NCBI GenBank assembly: GCA_012845835.1
Contig: JABAKD010000023.1
Location: 13,160,862 to 13,224,861, forward strand
Length of the DNA: 64,000 bases
Direction: 5' to 3'
DNA from: Undaria pinnatifida
Taxonomy: Eukaryota; Sar; Phaeophyceae; Laminariales; Alariaceae
The notes below the pieces were generated by a model that made no database searches, was not told the origin of the DNA, and was given only the letters and a program-made list of their open reading frames with translations. Positions 24,401-33,504 of this stretch are shown here, piece by piece; positions within the stretch are counted from its first letter, which is position 1; the number at the start of each line of letters is the position of its first letter. Both the position numbers and the translations under genes were made by a program.

Positions 24401-27400
24401 GGACAAGTCGCACGGAACGTGAAGTGCATGGTTTGAAGAACCGCTCGTATGACGGACTTCGTCACTTTGTTCTACTATCTTGCTTATGGATGACGGCCAC
24501 TAAGGAGCTACTTTGTTTTCTGGTGCGGCCACTCCAGAAACAGCAATAGGTAGTGCTATGCAAGTGTTTAACGGGTGCCTTTCACCATATTATCAATAGA
24601 TAATGCGATCATTGCCCTCGTTGTGCGGAGTTAGAGTTAGGGTTCTCCACCCCGCCCAGTAGATCTAACTCGATAACCATAATGATATAACCATAATGAT
24701 ATATCCAATAATGATATCATCATAATGATACAACCATAATGATATAGCCATAATGATAAAACCATAATGATATAACCTTGATAATATAACCATAATGATA
24801 TTACGACTATGATATAACCATAATGATTTAACTATGTTGATATAACCAAAATGATATAACAATAATGATATAACCATAATGATATTTTCATACTGATATA
24901 ACCATAATGATATAACCAAAATGATATAACCATAACGATAAAACGATAATGATATAACCATAATGATATAACCATAATGACGATAATGGCGATATTGACG
25001 ATAACGACGATAATGACGATAGTGACGATAATGATGACCGCCCGACGGCCGGTAGCTTTTGATTGGCATTGGCTCAAAGTCACTCGCGACGGCCACGGCA
25101 AGGGGGTAGCTTTTGGTTGGTATTGGCTCGAAGTCACTCGCGCGAGTGACCCTCGTATTTATTCCGGGTGTTGACCGCTTGTGCTGCTTCTTTGTTTGCG
25201 ATATGAAACCGCTGTGGAACAGCTAGCTACGTAAACGACGCGCCAAACTAATCGCCTTGAATGTTTCCGGTTCCTAAGGCACAGAGTCAGCAGTGTCAGT
25301 GGCGGCGCAAACTCCGGTTGCGAAGTCGGGGGTATATCATCGGGAACATCCTCTCTACCGTAGCCTTCGTCGTTGCAAGGTACCACACATTATCACACTT
25401 CTTATGCCAAAATATCATAGATACATATGTTGATTATTACGATAAATGCGTTCGCTCTGGGGACGTTCTGACCAGCGCAGCCGTTCAGACACCGAGGCGT
25501 TGACCACCGTTTCTTAGACCTTGTAGACATCGAAAGGACACATGCTACGGTGGGCGTCCGCTCCAAACAGATTTTTTCTATTTCTGACGTCTTTGGGTTA
25601 AGTGAGTCCCGCCATCCAGAAATCATTTCCGACGAAAAATGCTAACTCCATCGCACCACGTGTCTGTCGCTGATGTAAAGCCCGCAGCATTGAAAATCGA
25701 CAACGGCAAACAGACGATATTTGGTTTAGGAGTTCCGTAGAGCAGGCAGCAGGTTGTCCTTGCAAGAAATGTGCTACCTTGTTTGTAGTAAACCCAGCAG
25801 ATGCCGTAGAATCAAGTACGAGGACCCGACCTGGGTGATAATCGTTGTGAGTCACCATCCCTGCATCGTGCGATAGGGGTTGAACGTTCTGGGCTGAAAC
25901 GAACATTTCTCATCAAGCGAGAGGAGCTACCGGTTTTTCTGACACCTCCACGAAAATGATGTTTTAAGGACAAGCGTGTACTTCTGACGCACCTTTACGC
26001 GAAGGATGGCTTTTTGGCAAGCGCATAGAAGAAGCGCGTTGGTCGGATTGCTCGAGCGAACGTCTTCGAACTCATGCTTCGAAATCATGTTTCGGGTGAT
26101 GAGATGTTCATTGAAGTCCTCACGTTACAAACGAACACATAAACGTCCTCTGTTCTTCAACAGGGGGTTGCGTCTTGACTGTGTCGTCTCCCTCTAACAT
26201 CAAACGTAATTTATAATACGAAGTACTCCCACACGGTTGTAACGGTGAGTCGTGTAGTGAATATGTTTCGATGTTGGAGGAAGACGATAAATTAGTTAGT
26301 ACTAAACCAAAACGCGCGCAACAATTAGTGTATGTATAGACTATATGTAGACATTTGAAGGCATCTGCTTACATGTAGAAGACACCGGCATAAATTGAGA
26401 CGTCCGCTTTGTTTTGGTTTTGTGCGAATTGGCAGTTGGCCAGACTCGACGGACATCGGCTTCATCCGGCGATTCCTGGACGCAGACACCGCGGGGAAGA
26501 TCAAGCCCGGTCAGATCCACTCTCCTGATGAAGTGAGACAACCGCTTGCACGTGTTCCCAAGTCGGTCTCGTGACGTGTGGCACGATAGAGATATCACGT
26601 TGGGGCGAGAGAGTTTTTTTTTTGGTCTTCGTGGCAAGAGTGGCCTTAACCAAACATCGTCTGAAAATGTCGATATTGTATTGCAACATGGAGCCGTGGT
26701 ATGGTACCCCCCCCCCCCCCCCCCCCCCATTTTAATTTATTGAACTCGTCGGATTTGAAACCGGCGAAAGATTCGATTGAATCCAACCACCAAAATGATG
26801 GAAACGAAGGCAGCGAAGAACAGGAGAAGTACACAGGTGTAAGATGAAGTAAAAGGAAGGATCGAGGGAAGGCCTACCGTCGCCTAATCAACACGGGCAC
26901 GATATCCATGATAGGGCAGTGGTACTCCACGTACGGGTAGTTGTGCTTATCGACAAGACCGTCCTAAAATGCATTTTCTTGCAATATCTCCTCCAAGGCT
27001 GCCGATATCCATGGTCAGAAGTGAGTAACAACTTGATTATACAGCACACCGACGGGACGTGATAAACCGAGAATCCCCCCGCATTGAATTCCCAAGCATC
27101 TAGATTTAGAAAATTAGTTTACTCAAGGTAGCGACCACGAATGAAATAGATGCTAATGGACTGCAGAGTCCATATTCCAATATCCGCTGTATGATTTCAA
27201 ACCGGCGTGACTGGTGAAGAGCGCCCTCCTTGTCTCAACGGTGTCCCCCCTCTCTTGACGCACTGCGTGTTGTCCCGCCAGTACCAAGAGATGGCCTCGA
27301 CTGCTATCCACCACCTGAACCGCTTCTGGGTGTTGGGCATAGTGGAACAGTTCGAAGGACTCGTGGAGGTCTTGAAGTATTCCCTCGACCCAGGAGTGAA

Positions 27401-30110
27401 ACACGAGGGCTTTTGGAGAGGCGCGCAGCGAGTACGATCAAACGAGTGAGTGAACGAATCATGCCTCGAACTTGAATGCACGATAAAAAATCGACGGGTG
27501 CTACGGCAGGAGTGCGGCACTTTTTTTCAGATGTTCCTCAATTTCATGGCAGCTTTTTAAGACCTCTCCTCAAACCTGGTTTGGTGAAAAAACGTTACTG
27601 CCACCGTGTGGATGAAACGCCTTATGGCCTAGATCCACACACCGAATACCACGCAAAAACAAAAACGCCTGTTTTTCGTTTTCTGGCGATTTTGGGTCAA
27701 CTCAAGCAGATGTCCATCATTCAGAAACATGTTTTTTCACCCTGAAAGTGCTACCTCCGTCGTAGCACGGGTTGTAAGACGGCTCTTGCCACAAGGGGCA
27801 GCAAGCATACTCAGGCTGACGAGTGCCGACACAAGACGCGGGCTATCCTAGGCGGGAAGCTATTGCTGTTTACCTTTTCATAGTGGCTCGGTGTCACTCG
27901 CGCGAGTGGCCCCCTTGATCCTGTTTACTTTTCGTTGTACCTCTAGGTCTCATTTCTTCTCGATGCTTCTCGTCGGAGTACCTAGGGCGCCATGACGTTT
28001 TTCATACGATACTATCAGTTTGTTTTGCTGCAGATCTGTTTTTAGGCGCGAGGTCTTGAGCTTCCGAACTGAGGAAACTCATATATATATATATATATAT
28101 ATATGTCGTTCACCTTACTATTATATATCAAGTCTAACGGCGGTCACATGAGGAGCTCCGGTACTTCATCAGAAACTGTTTGTCGGGTAGAAGACTTGAA
28201 GGGCGGGCCGATGGAACAAACCTATCATATGGCCTACAGTAGGTGCTATACATAAACGACATATTGCTAAACATACAATACCAGGTATGAAATTTCGGCA
28301 ATACTGGTTTAAGAAACCAGAAAAATCATTTTAAGGGACCAGAAAAATCATTTTAAGGAACCAGAAACATCATTTTCCGAAAAAGCATATATACCTCAAT
28401 ACCGCAGCACGCGTTCATGACACCTGCTACACTAGAAGGGCGAAAGAAATGTTTCTTGGGCGACCCGCCTGAGAATAAGTATCTTTACCCCTCTCGATGG
28501 AAAAATCTATTGCAATCACACCACGCGCTCGTCGCCCAGCGGAGTTTGCGGCGTGTATATTACTTTCTGAAGGTTGGTCAATGACACTTTGTCCACGTTC
28601 TACACAGTCCCGACGAAACTGGGGAGGGAGCCAATCCACGTGTCACCAACCAAGGAACCCTCCGCGAGGGAGAAGTGGTGTGGTCCAAAAGGTTTATCTC
28701 TATGGTGGCACGTGTTGGTTCTGCTTTTTTTTTGCAAAATTCCAAAGTGCCAGGCATGAAATTTTAATACTCTAGCAGCGTGGCCCGTTGTAGGAATGCT
28801 GGTCGACCGATCGACTGCGATGAACGACAGAGCTCCTTGAAAAGGCACCTACCTGCTACTCGTCGAGAAATGAAAGCGCTTTTTCTCGTCTGAAATTGCT
28901 TCTCCTTGACCATCGCGATCTTTTACCCTAAACTGTCGAAAACAGGCCATTGTGTTGCATGGTTCTCGCTGTGTACCTAGGCCATAGGACATGTTCATCC
29001 GCAATGAAGCAGGTTTATTTTTCTCCAGATCGGTGTTTGGGAGAGGTAGACCAATCTGACGAACTTCGGACAAAAAGGTGGTGCACCCCTGTATCGTAGC
29101 CCACGCGTTTTTCTTTATCAGCTTCAGTCTGTATCGTAGCGAATGAGGGTCGTAAGACAGACCCTACCTTGAGTGTGCACACTTGACGTATTCTGTGGCG
29201 ATGGCGCCGCTTCTCACTACATTCGAGTCGAGTCCGATTCACGCTTGTTACTCGATCGCATTGGGACAACGTGTCAGGTCTCCGATATCCGCTGGCCAGA
29301 TAATGAACAAGATCAACCCGGACCTGATGAAGGAATTCAACTCCACCTCGCTGCAACTACAGTGGAAGGTAAAACGGCATTGAGAGGTCGTTGACCGTTC
29401 GAAACAAGTTTGTCGAAACAATCGAATTTTGTTCACAACGAAAGACACACAATACGACAGGGCCGCCTCCCGGTTTTTCCTGAAACTAGACCCACCTTTT
29501 CCAGTCCTGGCATTAAAAAAAAGATCGCGAAAGAAGCTAAAATATGCTACCTCTATCAAAGAATGCGTCTGAAGTTTTCGGTGTGTTGAAGCTAAAGTTA
29601 CCCAGGCTGCGAAGTTTCTGCAATGGAGTTAAGACGCACCGAGGAGGGGTTCGAAACCAGTTTATGCGGTTATGGGGTTGTTGCCGTTTTTAAGCGAGGA
29701 ACCCCTGAAATCCTCACCTCTAACGGAAATGTTTTCTACGTTAGAATGGGTCTGTTGGTGGGCGAATCGTCGGAACGGGAAGGTGTACGGGTCGGCGTTG
29801 GTGCTACGAGGCGCACGCGGTGTCGGGAGGTGTGCGATCTGCAGAAATGCCTGGGGAAGGTTGTGCTCTGTCCGTGAGAGCGCGTCGCCTGCTATGCGGG
29901 CTCTGTTCCGTACACTAACAACGCGGCTTCCTTGGGTGCTTGCTTGTTCTTGCTCATGCGTCGCTTACTCTCTGCCCGGGTGTGATGTGGTTCAATGTAA
30001 AATGGCAGGTGTACGGTGCGGCGGTGGACTTGTGGGAAACAAGATGCCGGGAGGTGCTTCCTGCCAATGTCCAGGGCAAGTTTTGTTCGATCCCTCACAC
30101 CACGGAGTGA
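18317..30110 (+). CDS. Sulfotransferase, multi-exon gene (partial; 5' exons unresolved)
   Basis: This is a PAPS-dependent sulfotransferase, expected in the Golgi and probably acting on a carbohydrate; the substrate is unknown. Exons are 18,317-18,418, 23,310-23,469, 26,436-26,532, 27,282-27,445, 29,278-29,368 and 30,009-30,110. From the second exon on, every splice phase matches (2/1, 0/0, 2/1, 0/0) and all donors begin GT. The first exon gives a P-loop, CAGSSVKEILFKWAK (5'-PAPS site). The second gives TTIRNPLEVFVSAQQF (3'-phosphate site with Arg and Ser). Later exons give RFWVLGIVEQFEGLVEVL and NKINPDLMKEFNSTSLQLQW, both typical of this enzyme class. At least 238 residues are recovered. The start, and probably an exon between 18,419 and 23,309, are missing: the first exon ends in phase 0 but the next needs one base. 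Introns are 0.64-4.9 kb and full of repeats. Confidence 0.88.
18478..18615 (-). repeat. REP-F copy, reverse
   Basis: Reverse-orientation REP-F: GAAATCGTCGGTTTTGAAAC, GAAACCACGGTGCCCCTTGC and CCCCTACGTCATCGTT. It lies 60 bp into the intron after the P-loop exon. A second reverse copy is at about 19,455-19,560. Confidence 0.65.
18645..18915 (+). mobile_element. MITE-A copy, forward
   Basis: GTGCTACGATAACAGAGGTA, CTGAATGACGGGACTCCTTA, AATCGTCGGAAAATTCGG, CCAGGCCATGGGACTAT, GTCTTAAGCTCCCAAATCGA and CACCTCTATCGTAGCGCGCG appear in order. Confidence 0.85.
18942..18986 (+). repeat. 11-bp tandem repeat
   Basis: Four near-perfect copies of CTCGTGTTGAC. Confidence 0.9.
19100..19420 (+). mobile_element. 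MITE-A copy, forward, degraded
   Basis: ACGCGTGCTAAGATTCAGGG, CTGAAATTCGGAGCTCCGTA, AAATCGTCGGAAATA, TTCTTGAGCTCCCAAGTTGA and GTTCTATCGTAGCCCTTG are present in the MITE-A order. Confidence 0.7.
19430..21115. other. Intronic sequence, no recognised gene
   Basis: This lies between sulfotransferase exons. Apart from a reverse REP-F copy near 19,455-19,560 and a short direct repeat of CACCCTTCATGCGACTC at about 20,321 and 20,353, I see nothing. The open frames of about 100-145 codons on both strands overlap each other and show no family features. An unrecognised sulfotransferase exon could lie here or further right. Confidence 0.5.
21116..21290 (+). mobile_element. PAL element copy, degraded
   Basis: GGGGTCACTCGCGCCAGTGG is followed by GCTACGCAGCGCCAAACGCA and GTGAAAAAGGGGATACCGCT, matching the interior of other PAL copies. 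Confidence 0.55.
21737..21989 (+). mobile_element. MITE-A copy, forward
   Basis: GACGCTACGATAGAGGTAGC, GTGAATGACGGTTCTCCTTA, AACCGTCGGAAATTTGC, TACCTAGGCCATGACGG, GTTCTTGAGCTCC and ACCTCTATAGTAGCCCGCGT. A more decayed copy directly precedes it (about 21,484-21,735). Confidence 0.8.
22154..22498 (+). mobile_element. MITE-A copy interrupted by a TTAA-MITE
   Basis: MITE-A blocks run from GTGTCACGATAGATGTAGC to GTGCACCTCAACATCGTAAC. At its second TTAA (normally GGTCTTAAGCTCC) the element is split by the TTAA-MITE at 22,349-22,436. The MITE-A sequence then resumes with CTCATAAACTGA. This is a clear nested insertion. Confidence 0.8.
22349..22436 (-). mobile_element. TTAA-MITE nested in MITE-A
   Basis: TTAACGCCTTTAGAGCTGGA at one end and AAAGGGGTTAA at the other, with TTACTTGAATGTAGTATAGG and GAGGGATTTTGGGGCT between. 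TTAA borders on both sides match a piggyBac-type target duplication. Confidence 0.8.
22945..23217 (+). mobile_element. MITE-A copy, forward
   Basis: ACGAATGGTACGGCAGAGGT, TGAAGGGGCTCCTTAACC, AAATCGAAGGAAA, TTGGCCATGGGATTTGTTCA, GACACGTTTCAAGCTCC and GCACCTCTATCGTATCACTT. Confidence 0.75.
23310..23469 (+). CDS. Sulfotransferase exon: 3'-phosphate-binding motif
   Basis: A pyrimidine-rich tract ending GGCAAG leads into 160 bases; the donor is GTACGT. The peptide includes RYATKPYLMITTIRNPLEVF and then VSAQQFMHRDSQLTLASV, with the conserved Arg and Ser that bind the PAPS 3'-phosphate. It starts needing one upstream base and leaves GG, which the next exon completes as Gly. The acceptor AAG is not the commonest type, so the left border is less certain than the right. 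Confidence 0.85.
23520..23690 (+). repeat. About 90-bp imperfect direct duplication
   Basis: Two copies of a GCGAGCRATG...GGG.CC..AGGCTAT.G.AGG-type segment occur in tandem just downstream of the exon. Confidence 0.55.
23830..24136 (-). mobile_element. tRNA-derived SINE, copy 1
   Basis: Read on the minus strand, the 5' head (24,136 to about 24,063) resembles a tRNA: a box-A-like TGGCGTATCAGG and a box-B GCGTTCGAATCCC at normal spacing. A shared body of about 200 bp follows (GCGCGATAAAAATC, GACACCTGTGACCACGGC), then an A-rich tail near 23,830-23,870. Other copies are near 51,665 and 57,888. Confidence 0.75.
24258..24520 (+). repeat. REP-E dispersed repeat, copy 1
   Basis: It shares a series of blocks with 55,730-56,000: CTCAGTTTGTGCATG, AGACC.TCGCATCC, GAAGCG..A.CACCGT.AGGT and GAACCGCTCGT..GACGGA. 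The relation is clear over about 260 bp. Function and class unknown. Confidence 0.7.
24674..25045 (+). repeat. ATAACCATAATGAT tandem array
   Basis: A 13-15-bp unit (ATAACCATAATGAT) repeats for about 370 bp and grades into GACGATAATG units. Long Tyr/Ile/Met frames on the minus strand are artefacts. Confidence 0.92.
25130..25370 (+). mobile_element. PAL element copy
   Basis: AAGTCACTCGCGCGAGTGAC, GCTACGTAAACGACGCGCCA, AATCGCCTTGAATG and CTCTACCGTAGCCTTCG match PAL interiors and ends. Confidence 0.65.
26045..26125 (+). repeat. REP-D copy 3
   Basis: GGTCGGATTGCTCGAGCGAA, CGTCTTCGAA and TCATGTTTCGGGTGATGA. Reverse copies are at about 32,655-32,750 and 40,752-40,855. Confidence 0.6.
26436..26532 (+). 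CDS. Sulfotransferase exon
   Basis: Acceptor GAATTGGCAG, donor GTGAGA, 97 bases. The first base completes the Gly split from the previous exon. The peptide is WPDSTDIGFIRRFLDADTAG and then KIKPGQIHSPDE. It ends in phase 0. Confidence 0.87.
27282..27445 (+). CDS. Sulfotransferase exon
   Basis: Acceptor TTGTCCCGCCAG and donor GTGAGT enclose 164 bases. The peptide includes LNRFWVLGIVEQFEGLVEVL and KYSLDPGVKHEGFWRGAQRV, the 'would-be Glu-x-Phe/Tyr' segment common in algal sulfotransferases. It ends with GA, completed to Glu by the next exon. Confidence 0.9.
27493..27772 (-). mobile_element. MITE-A copy, reverse
   Basis: GACGGGTGCTACGGCAGGAG, TTTAAGACCTCTCCTCAAAC, GGATGAAACGCC, CATCATTCAGAAACATG and GCTACCTCCGTCGTAGCACG, in reverse orientation. 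Confidence 0.8.
28081..28106 (+). repeat. (AT)n microsatellite
   Basis: Perfect AT dinucleotide run of about 24 bp, located at the right end of a MITE-A-like fragment. Confidence 0.95.
28850..29108 (+). mobile_element. MITE-A copy, forward
   Basis: CTAAACTGTCGAAAACAGGC, TGTGTACCTAGGCCATAGGA, CCGCAATGAAGCAGG, GTGTTTGGGAGAGGTA and GTATCGTAGCCCACGCG in order. The left end is damaged. Confidence 0.7.
29278..29368 (+). CDS. Sulfotransferase exon
   Basis: Acceptor ACGTGTCAG, donor GTAAAA, 91 bases. The first base completes Glu, followed by SPISAGQIMNKINPDLMKEF and NSTSLQLQWK. The INPDL..-FN pattern is typical of the C-terminal part of these enzymes. It ends in phase 0. The downstream-looking acceptor at 29,302 would bring a stop into frame, which fixes this start. 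Confidence 0.88.
29783..29872 (+). pseudogene. Decayed copy of the sulfotransferase terminal exon
   Basis: It starts GTGTACGGGTCGGCGTTGG, against GTGTACGGTGCGGCGGTGG in the real exon 226 bp downstream, and also shares GTCGGGAGGTG and AATGCC.GGGGAAG. It lies after AAG rather than CAG, lacks a pyrimidine tract, and the indels break the frame. It is best read as a degenerate local duplicate. Confidence 0.6.
30009..30110 (+). CDS. Sulfotransferase terminal exon
   Basis: Acceptor TAAAATGGCAG is followed by 33 codons and TGA (30,108-30,110). The peptide VYGAAVDLWETRCREVLPAN continues VQGKFCSIPHTTE. After the previous exon's ...QLQWK this restores the WK-VY junction expected at the C-terminus. The phase is 0 on both sides. 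Confidence 0.85.
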   Translation: MYGAAVDLWETRCREVLPANVQGKFCSIPHTTE

Positions 30111-30208
30111 AAAAACGCGTACGCGGAGGAGGGTGTAGAACCCCGCTTGACGTAGTGCACCGTAGTCGATGAAACAGGCTGCGCGAAGAGATGCTGTATG
30201 TATGGTGA

Positions 30209-30392
30209 AATGTCCAGGAAAGCTTTCGCCTGTCGGTCCTTCGGGCCTCTTTAAATCGACTATGAAAGGCGGGCAACGTGAGGGGTGTGGGATGGACTCA
30301 AATGTCCAGGAAAGCTTTCGCCTGTCGGTCCTTCGGGCCTCTTTAAATCGACTATGAAAGGCGGGCAACGTGAGGGGTGTGGGATGGACTCA
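30209..30392 (+). repeat. About 92-bp exact tandem duplication
   Basis: The segment from ATGTCCAGGAAAGCTTTCGC to GGGTGTGGGATGGACTCA occurs twice in direct tandem with no visible differences, about 100 bp past the sulfotransferase stop. It is probably 3'-UTR or just beyond. The lack of differences implies a very recent event. Confidence 0.92.
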
Positions 30393-30399
30393 TTCGGCT

Positions 30400-32240
30400 T
30401 AGTCTCTTTGGAGACAACAACCAGCGTTCAGAGTGTTGTCTTACTTAGAACTAGTACGGAAACGCCCGCTACGGTGGGGGTAGCAAATGTTCTTCGGCTA
30501 CGACGTTGTCTAAGCGACGAGGCGCACCACAAGCCACAATCGTCGGTATGAGGTTGTTCTTGAGTGTCGCCACGTGGGTTTCGTTTTCGCCATGGATTTG
30601 ATTGTTGTGTCGTTCGCTTTTGAGTGTGATGGAAATCGGTCAGTGAGTGGGTTTCGGAGCCGCTCGAGTCATGATTCAAAGGAGAAAACCGATCAACGTC
30701 CACTCTGGCACAATCCTGCGTTTGCCTCAATACATCAACTACAGCAGTAGTCAAAAAGTATGGCCGCTGGCACACCGCGATTAGCTGGGTTTAGGGCACG
30801 AAGGGTCAAAAATTACCGCCAGCGAACAACCAGAAGTGGTTATGATGTTTGTTTCGAAGGTCGCATAAACGCCATGCAGGGCGGTGTCGAAACCGGTCCA
30901 GTATGAAGCTTTGTTTTTTTGCGGTGAACTCCTTCGCAAACAAGTATTAGCTATAGGGGCTCTTTAGAAGCTGGTCTCGCCTGAATATTGCGATCGCGTA
31001 TCAAGGCAATCCAACTGCCGCGTGAAAATCGTCCTTTCGCACGCTATCGTAGGGCTTCATCCTGCTCGTTTCATGGGGTTCACCGCTTGAGGACCTCCAA
31101 ATCCCACACAAACACTGGTTTTCGTTTGAAGTGATGAGCCCCCCTGTGGTTTACATTTTGAAATAAACAAAAAAAAACATAAAAAAACGTATAGCAATCC
31201 CGACAATTTGGGGTTTTGGAAGCGCCGTCAGACTGGGAAAAATGCAGGCTCTGTCTCCGTAGCACAGTAGCACAGTAGCACGGTAGCACCCAATAAACGG
31301 TTATTTGACCTACCCCAATAAACGATAAGCCTCCGCTTTTCTCCACGGATACATCGTGGTGTGGAAAACGTGGTGCAGGGGGGACAACGTTATCGGGGAG
31401 AGAGAAAGGTTTATTACATTTTGCATAGTAGTTCAAACCGTACATAGGATAAATGTGAACGGAGGAGAAATATCGAATGCGGAGGAAACGTCAGAGATTG
31501 AAGGGGTGAGAATACATGCTGGTGACGAGGAAATGTTGCATGCAGAGGATACGCGAGAGAGAGAGGAGGGGGTGGGGGGGGGGGCAAAGACGACCCAGAG
31601 GCGGGGGATGCGGGTGCGGGTCCATCTATCTATAGACTGGAGCTTCTGTCATATTTATCGGGAGGGAGAGAAGACCTTCTAAGTTAAGGTAGGCACGTCG
31701 TAGGAGGTACGCGGTACTGTTGGTCATTCTTGGCTATTGAATCTTGCGCCTATCGGTACCTCTGGCCGGGAATGTCCGATGCTGGGTTCGTGGTCTGAGG
31801 ACACTGTGTTCAAAGGCCGTACTTGCAGGCGACTTCTCACAATATCCATCGTGCAGTGCCCTGCACAGAACAAGGTTCTCTCTAGACCGAGATATATAAA
31901 AAAAGTCATTCCACCCACCTCACGGTGGGGTGGTGACTCGGAAGCTCGAGGCTTGCAGTGGTGGTCGCGAACAACCCGCCTGAATGGGCTACGTATTTAC
32001 TCGCTCTTCGGTCGTAGGCGTTAGCCGTTTTTTTTCGGTTTCACGGAATACACACTGTTATCCGGCAAGTGGTAGTGGCGAGGGCACCTTTTTGGCCTGT
32101 TTTTGTTCAGCTGATCAGAGAAAAACATAGCAAGAGATGAAAAAAACTGTCCTTTTTTCTTCCTCAGCGGTAAGCGTTTCTGCTCGATCAAGGCTACCAT
32201 ACCGTAGGGGGGGGTGTAATGCCCTCAATTAAATTATTGA
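30400..32240. other. Intergenic, no recognised gene
   Basis: This lies between the convergent genes. I see a CAGTAGCACAGTAGCAC short repeat near 31,258 and a purine-rich patch at 31,550-31,620. The open frames of up to about 120 codons have no family features. Confidence 0.5.
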
Positions 32241-32244
32241 GTCT

Positions 32245-32470
32245 GAGTCACTTGCACGAGTGACTCTCTACCTTTCACGGAGGATTAATAAAAATGATAA
32301 TTCAGGCCTGCGTTTGTTTTTGCCCCAACGCAACGTCCGGTTCCAGCGGGTTAGTATCGGCAAACAAATTATCACCGAACGGAAGCTTAAGAGCGCACAG
32401 GAAAAGGGGCGTCACTCGCACCACTTGCCCCAAGCCACCGCAAACAAATTGCCCCATGAAAAGCTTGGCT
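32245..32470 (+). mobile_element. PAL element copy, degraded
   Basis: Palindrome-like GAGTCACTTGCACGAGTGAC, then GGCGTCACTCGCACCACTTG at the far side. TACCGTAGGGGGGGGTGT just upstream matches the PAL outer end. Confidence 0.55.
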
Positions 32471-32952
32471 TTCCATACATACCGTACACGGTGGAACATT
32501 TGTTCTACGCTGTGCCTAAACATAATAAAAAAAATGTTGTTACTGTTGGAAGAGAGAAACGAGTCGCTTGCCCGTGCCGCCTACACACGGAAAGACGAAT
32601 GACGGGCTCTTGTGTAATCAAAAGTTTCTAAGAATTTTATGAGCTCCTAACATGAAAATCTAGCTCAACTTCAACATCAACCGCATCATCACCCGATACC
32701 ACGTAGCTTCGAAGGCGTTCGTTCGTTCGCGCAACCCGACCAAGACTTTTAAGCGCCAGTATTATTACTAGTCCTCATAATACTAAATAAACACAAAAAA
32801 TGGCACATCCAACAAGGAGGGAGCTCAATCAACCGCCCAGAAAAAATAGGGTTGGCCCAAAACAACCGGTCGGTGGGTGACGCCTACCCCCTCCACCGTC
32901 TTTGTGACCCTCCGCCAAGACGTGCGAGAGCAAGAATATAATATAGAAAATA

Positions 32953-33233
32953 CGACGCATGCTACGGTGGTATAAGTAGCTCTTTTCGTTTGAAACGTTT
33001 TTGGTGTCTGAATGACAGAGCTACACAACTTGCATGATCCCAAAACTGTCAGAAAAACAAGGCACATTTTTTTTGTGAATATCGTCCATGGGATTATTCA
33101 TCCGCGATAAAGCAGGTTTATTCTTCACCGAACTAGTTTCGAGGCAAAGAGAGGTCTTAAGAAGCTGCCTAAGAGTTGAGGAACACCTCAAGAGATACGA
33201 AAGTGGTGCACGTCTATCGTAGCCCGCGTCTCG
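32953..33233 (+). mobile_element. MITE-A copy, forward
   Basis: GACGCATGCTACGGTGG, CTGAATGACAGAGCTACACA, AAACTGTCAGAAA, GTCCATGGGATTATTCATCC, GCGATAAAGCAGGTTTATTC, GAGGTCTTAAG and CACGTCTATCGTAGCCCGCG. Confidence 0.85.
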
Positions 33234-33496
33234 AGGGTGCATGGATTTTTTCACACGCACTTTTACGCTCGAGGGGGGCCCAATGTGGCTTCCCGAAAAG
33301 CTGTGTTGGGACGACCGCAACGACAACGGGGTGCACATCATGTATGTATGTGGCACTTTTCGCCTAATAATGTACTTTTTTTTTTCCCTATTTTTTTTTG
33401 TTTGGGTCGTTGATGTCACGCCAAGTCACGTCACGTCACGCCAAGTAACGTCACGTCACATTATGTGACGACCAAGGCTGCGGTAGGAGGGATGTT

Positions 33497-33504
33497 GTTA
33501 TCAT
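33497..33504. repeat. 8-bp target-site duplication, left (GTTATCAT)
   Basis: Identical to bases 35,239-35,246, directly outside the hAT-like element. Confidence 0.92.

Noticed and set aside
28081..28106. TATA-type promoter
   Set aside because: It is a plain (AT)n microsatellite at the edge of a repeat, with no gene start nearby.
29672..30172. 166-codon plus-strand frame as a gene
   Set aside because: It covers both the decayed and the real sulfotransferase terminal exon in a different frame from the real one. It is a shadow frame.
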